This document shows, one piece after another, positions 6,802 through 8,794 of a stretch of 8,794 bases of DNA. Under the pieces are notes generated by a model. The model was not told the DNA's origin and ran no database searches. It was given only the letters and a program-made list of their open reading frames with translations. A program made the translations under genes and the position numbers. Source of the DNA: Tannerellaceae bacterium. GTDB lineage: Bacteria > Bacteroidota > Bacteroidia > Bacteroidales > Tannerellaceae. Positions within the stretch are counted from its first letter, which is position 1; every line of letters begins with the position of its first letter. The stretch spans positions 1 to 8,794 of the forward strand of contig JAJBTP010000404.1 of NCBI GenBank assembly GCA_020860805.1, given 5' to 3'.

Positions 6802-6830
6802 CAATATATGCTTTTTTTCAGAATAACAAA
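6802..6830 (-). promoter_or_regulatory. Possible promoter of yqgE
   Basis: On the minus strand TTTG (6830-6827) is followed after 18 bp by TATATTG (6808-6802), a near match to the Bacteroidetes TTTG ... TAnnTTTG pattern with one T missing. Initiation would fall about 25 nt before the yqgE ATG. This is pattern matching in AT-rich DNA and is weak evidence. Confidence 0.35.
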
Positions 6831-6867
6831 AAAATCCGGTTAATTATTTCTCTTGGGTTTCTGAAAA

Positions 6868-8190
6868 TTAATTGCCGGCTAAAGGATATTCTTCATTAAA
6901 AAGTGTTAGTCTTTCTTCCAGCAATTTATACTGGTTATCTTTAATGAATGAAGTACAGGCGCGTAATCCTTCCTGATTACTTCCGGTAGTAGAAAGTGAA
7001 ATGGCACTCACTCCATAATAAATTAAAGCTTCCATTAATTCTCCTCCTGTCATGCCCGGATAGGCAATTGTAAAATAAAATCCATCAGCAATGGGTTCGT
7101 CCAAATCATGGTCATATACAATCCGGAACCCGTGCCGGATAAAAATCTCTTTTAACCGGTGGGCGCGTTTACCATATTCTTTGACTTCTGAGATAAAATC
7201 AAATTTTCCGTCGGCTGCTGCTTTAAACATTGCAGCTAATGCTACCTGTGCCGAGTGACCGGCTCCTGCCGATAGTGCATATAATACACGATGGATATAT
7301 ATGGTACCGAATGTACCTCCTCCATATCTCCGGGTCAGACCGGGATAGGAACGATGATATAATATATCTGACATAACCGTGACACCAATCCGTTGTCCTG
7401 CATAACTAAACGCTTTGGAGCCGGATATTTGCAGAATATAAAGATCTGTGTAGCGTGCTACTGTTGGTTGGAAAGGGGATTCGAATGGCTTACCCAATTC
7501 TTTCCGGAAATCCATCGCAAAGTATGCCAAATCTTCGATCACGATGGTATCATACTGATTTGCTAACGTTCCTATTATTTTCAGTTCCTCTTCGGTCAGA
7601 CAAAACCAGGCTGGGTTATTAGGGTTGGAATAAATTAAAGCCGCTATCCGGCCTGTTTTAAGATAACTTTCTAATTTAGCCTGGAGTTTTTCTCCCCGGT
7701 ATTCATATACATCAAAGGATTCATACCGGTATCCTAATACCACAAGTTGCTGTTTTTGTACAGGGAACCCAGGGTCAATAAACAGGATGGTATCTTTGTC
7801 GGGATTGCATTGCCCGCTGGTTAGAAAAGAGGCAAATGTACCCTGCATGGACCCGATAACCGGGACACAGCTTTCCGGTGATATATCAATATCCATAAAG
7901 GCTTTAACAAAACGAGCTGTTTCTTTTTTAAGTTCCGGCGTACCATTGATATTAGGATAAATGGATGCCACTCCTTTTTGTAACGCATCAATCTCAGCAT
8001 CAATACCCACCTGAGCCGCTTTAAGCCCAGAAACTCCCATCTCCATATGGATGAATTCAGTTCCGGTCATTTCTTCCAGTTCAGAAGCAATAGCCACTAC
8101 CTCACGGATGGTAGCCTTCCCAAAGTCCGGCAAATTATATTTTTCAATTACCGAACGAACCGTTGCGCGGTCTACTGGTGTATTTTTCAT
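6868..8190 (-). CDS. PLP-dependent class I/II aminotransferase
   Basis: A 440-residue fold-type I aminotransferase, cytosolic. The cofactor lysine is K259 in S-G-S-K259-A-F-S-Y-A-G-Q-R267-I-G, a typical SxSKx(4-5)GxRxG site. Other expected residues are N189-P-N-N-P193, E219-D220-L-A-Y223 (ring nitrogen and hydroxyl contacts) and R410 in G-L-R-A-C-T, the substrate carboxylate arginine. The substrate is not evident. Aspartate or aromatic amino acids are usual for the class. The reading frame is open from ATG at 8235, but a TAnnTTTG promoter box at 8215-8222 lies inside that extension. The start is therefore placed at ATG 8190 (MKNTPVD...); ATG 8205 is the alternative. It faces the tRNA-Asp promoter divergently and no clear terminator follows it. 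Confidence 0.88.
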   Translation of the reverse strand: MKNTPVDRATVRSVIEKYNLPDFGKATIREVVAIASELEEMTGTEFIHMEMGVSGLKAAQVGIDAEIDALQKGVASIYPNINGTPELKKETARFVKAFMDIDISPESCVPVIGSMQGTFASFLTSGQCNPDKDTILFIDPGFPVQKQQLVVLGYRYESFDVYEYRGEKLQAKLESYLKTGRIAALIYSNPNNPAWFCLTEEELKIIGTLANQYDTIVIEDLAYFAMDFRKELGKPFESPFQPTVARYTDLYILQISGSKAFSYAGQRIGVTVMSDILYHRSYPGLTRRYGGGTFGTIYIHRVLYALSAGAGHSAQVALAAMFKAAADGKFDFISEVKEYGKRAHRLKEIFIRHGFRIVYDHDLDEPIADGFYFTIAYPGMTGGELMEALIYYGVSAISLSTTGSNQEGLRACTSFIKDNQYKLLEERLTLFNEEYPLAGN

Positions 8191-8214
8191 ATTTGTATCT
8201 TTCATTATATCAGG

Positions 8215-8222
8215 CAAAAGTA
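8215..8222 (-). promoter_or_regulatory. Bacteroidetes -7 box for the aminotransferase
   Basis: The minus strand reads TACTTTTG followed by C, the same core as the box in front of the inositol-1-phosphate synthase. Transcription would begin near 8208, leaving a leader of about 18 nt to ATG 8190. The box rules against translation starting at ATG 8235. A -33 TTTG is not clear. Confidence 0.5.
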
Positions 8223-8263
8223 AAAAAATAATCATATTTCTTTCATCTTTTTTTCTAAAACCC

Positions 8264-8294
8264 TTGCAAATTCAATAAAAGGACTCTATCTTTG
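8264..8294 (+). promoter_or_regulatory. Promoter of tRNA-Asp
   Basis: TTG (8264-8266) and TATCTTTG (8287-8294), an exact TAnnTTTG match, are separated by 20 bp, which fits the Bacteroidetes primary promoter well. Initiation would fall around 8301, leaving a 5' leader of about 40 nt before the mature tRNA. Confidence 0.65.
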
Positions 8295-8343
8295 CATCGC
8301 ATTTCAGAGGAAATACACGGCGAAGTAATCGCAAAAACAGAAT

Positions 8344-8417
8344 GGTGTGGTAGTTCAGCTGGTTAGAATACCTGCCTGTCACGCAGGGGGTCGCGGGTTC
8401 GAGTCCCGTCCATACCG
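8344..8417 (+). tRNA. tRNA-Asp (anticodon GTC)
   Basis: A complete 74-nt cloverleaf can be drawn. Acceptor stem GGTGTGG (8344-8350) pairs with CCATACC (8410-8416) with one G-T wobble, and the discriminator is G8417. The D arm is GTTC/GAAT. The anticodon stem is CCTGC/GCAGG with loop CTGTCAC and anticodon GTC at 8378-8380. The T arm is GCGGG/CCCGT with loop TTCGAGT. The 3' CCA is not encoded. It reads aspartate codons GAC and GAT. Its own promoter and terminator make it a single-gene unit. Confidence 0.97.
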
Positions 8418-8421
8418 CTGG

Positions 8422-8456
8422 AAAGGTTGATACTTTATAAAGTGTCAACCTTTTTT
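8422..8456 (+). terminator. Intrinsic terminator after tRNA-Asp
   Basis: AAAGGTTGA (8422-8430) pairs with TCAACCTTT (8445-8453). The stem continues inward through a T-G pair and ACTTT/AAAGT to a tiny loop. Six Ts (8451-8456) end the structure. It begins five bases after the tRNA 3' end, so it clearly terminates the tRNA transcript. Confidence 0.88.
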
Positions 8457-8475
8457 GTTTTATCATAACTTTACA

Positions 8476-8515
8476 CCGGCATGCTTTTTTGCTTTTTAGT
8501 TAAAAAGCATGCCGG
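8476..8515 (+). repeat. Perfect 14-bp inverted repeat containing the next start codon
   Basis: CCGGCATGCTTTTT (8476-8489) and AAAAAGCATGCCGG (8502-8515) are exact reverse complements around a 12-nt spacer. The ATG of the nucleotidyltransferase gene (8509-8511) is inside the right arm. In RNA the start codon would be paired; in DNA the repeat is placed like an operator for a dimeric autorepressor. It does not overlap the tRNA terminator. Confidence 0.75.
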
Positions 8516-8794
8516 ACAGAGAAGATATATTAGAACGTATCCGTCAGATAAAACGAAATGTTTTACCTAACGACAGAGTGATATTGTTCGGCTCACAGGC
8601 AAGAGGAGATGCAAACGAATATTCCGACTGGGATTTATTAATTATTTTAGATAAAATGGAAAAAGAACCGGATGATTTTGACAAATACGCATATCCATTT
8701 ATAGAATTAGGTTGGGAAATTAATCAGGTAATTATCCCTCTGATCTATACTCGCCCACAATGGGAGATAAATCATCCCTCCATATTTCGTAAAA
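8509..8794 (+). CDS. Minimal nucleotidyltransferase (MNT family), 3' end outside the window
   Basis: The first 95 residues are present and the frame runs off the window. The segment V-I-L-F-G32-S33-Q-A-R-G-D-A-N-E-Y-S-D44-W-D46-L-L-I is an exact GSx10DxD signature of the Pol-beta-like minimal nucleotidyltransferases. The start ATG at 8509 is forced: an in-frame TAG lies at 8497-8499 and the next ATG is past the catalytic motif. Small proteins of this family are often paired with a HEPN protein as a toxin-antitoxin module in which the nucleotidyltransferase modifies and silences the HEPN RNase. Others act alone or in other settings. A partner would lie just beyond 8794 and cannot be seen. The promoter is uncertain: TAACTTTA at 8466-8473 is a one-mismatch -7 box. 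Family is secure; toxin-antitoxin role is inference. Confidence 0.85.
   Translation, partial: MPDREDILERIRQIKRNVLPNDRVILFGSQARGDANEYSDWDLLIILDKMEKEPDDFDKYAYPFIELGWEINQVIIPLIYTRPQWEINHPSIFRK

Noticed and set aside
8272..8466. A 64-codon minus-strand frame with a W-T-G-L-E-P-A-T-P-C stretch
   Set aside because: It is the antisense translation of tRNA-Asp and its flanks, a well-known spurious protein in databases. The tRNA cloverleaf and its promoter and terminator explain the sequence fully.
1..8794. CRISPR array, insertion sequence or prophage signature
   Set aside because: No regularly spaced repeats, transposase or integrase frame, or tRNA-derived direct repeats were seen on either strand.

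Overview
The window looks like a chromosomal segment of a Bacteroidota bacterium, most likely order Bacteroidales. The evidence is AT-rich intergenic DNA with TAnnTTTG-type -7 promoter boxes (the Bacteroidetes sigma-factor consensus), no clear Shine-Dalgarno sequences, and proteins of familiar Bacteroidales type (YqgE/AlgH, NhaC-type antiporter, bacterial myo-inositol-1-phosphate synthase). I cannot fix the genus from sequence reading alone.

Layout. Nearly everything is on the minus strand, so it reads from right to left. From the right: a plus-strand tRNA-Asp(GTC) at 8344-8417 with its own promoter and intrinsic terminator, followed by the start of a plus-strand minimal nucleotidyltransferase that runs off the window. 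Leftward from there on the minus strand are a PLP-dependent aminotransferase (6868-8190), an apparently frameshifted yqgE (6172-6769), an NhaC-family antiporter (4869-6164), myo-inositol-1-phosphate synthase (3437-4738), a MobA-like/sugar-phosphate-type nucleotidyltransferase (2615-3313), an ATP-grasp enzyme (1744-2601), a CDP-alcohol phosphatidyltransferase (818-1744) and a HAD-family hydrolase (102-821). A stem-loop with T-tracts at 45-85 closes the run.

The main system is the five-gene block at 102-4738. The synthase makes inositol 1-phosphate from glucose 6-phosphate. The nucleotidyltransferase is a good candidate to activate it to CDP-inositol, and the membrane CDP-alcohol phosphatidyltransferase could then move phosphoinositol onto a lipid (or another alcohol). 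This would give phosphatidylinositol without a phosphatidylinositol-phosphate intermediate. The logic matches the archaeal CDP-inositol enzymes (IPCT/DIPPS), and it is the kind of alternative inositol-lipid route that has been proposed for some Bacteroidetes. The ATP-grasp and HAD proteins are tightly coupled to it (1-nt and 4-nt overlaps), but their roles are not established. They suggest a further modification of the head group, or control of the inositol-phosphate pool.

Points that stand out: three perfect inverted repeats packed into the 123-bp gap between the synthase and the other four genes; an altered fourth aspartate spacing in the phosphatidyltransferase; loss of the second motif-I aspartate in the HAD protein; a +1 frameshift at an A5/T5 run in yqgE; and a start codon lying inside a perfect 14-bp-arm inverted repeat at the right-hand nucleotidyltransferase gene.
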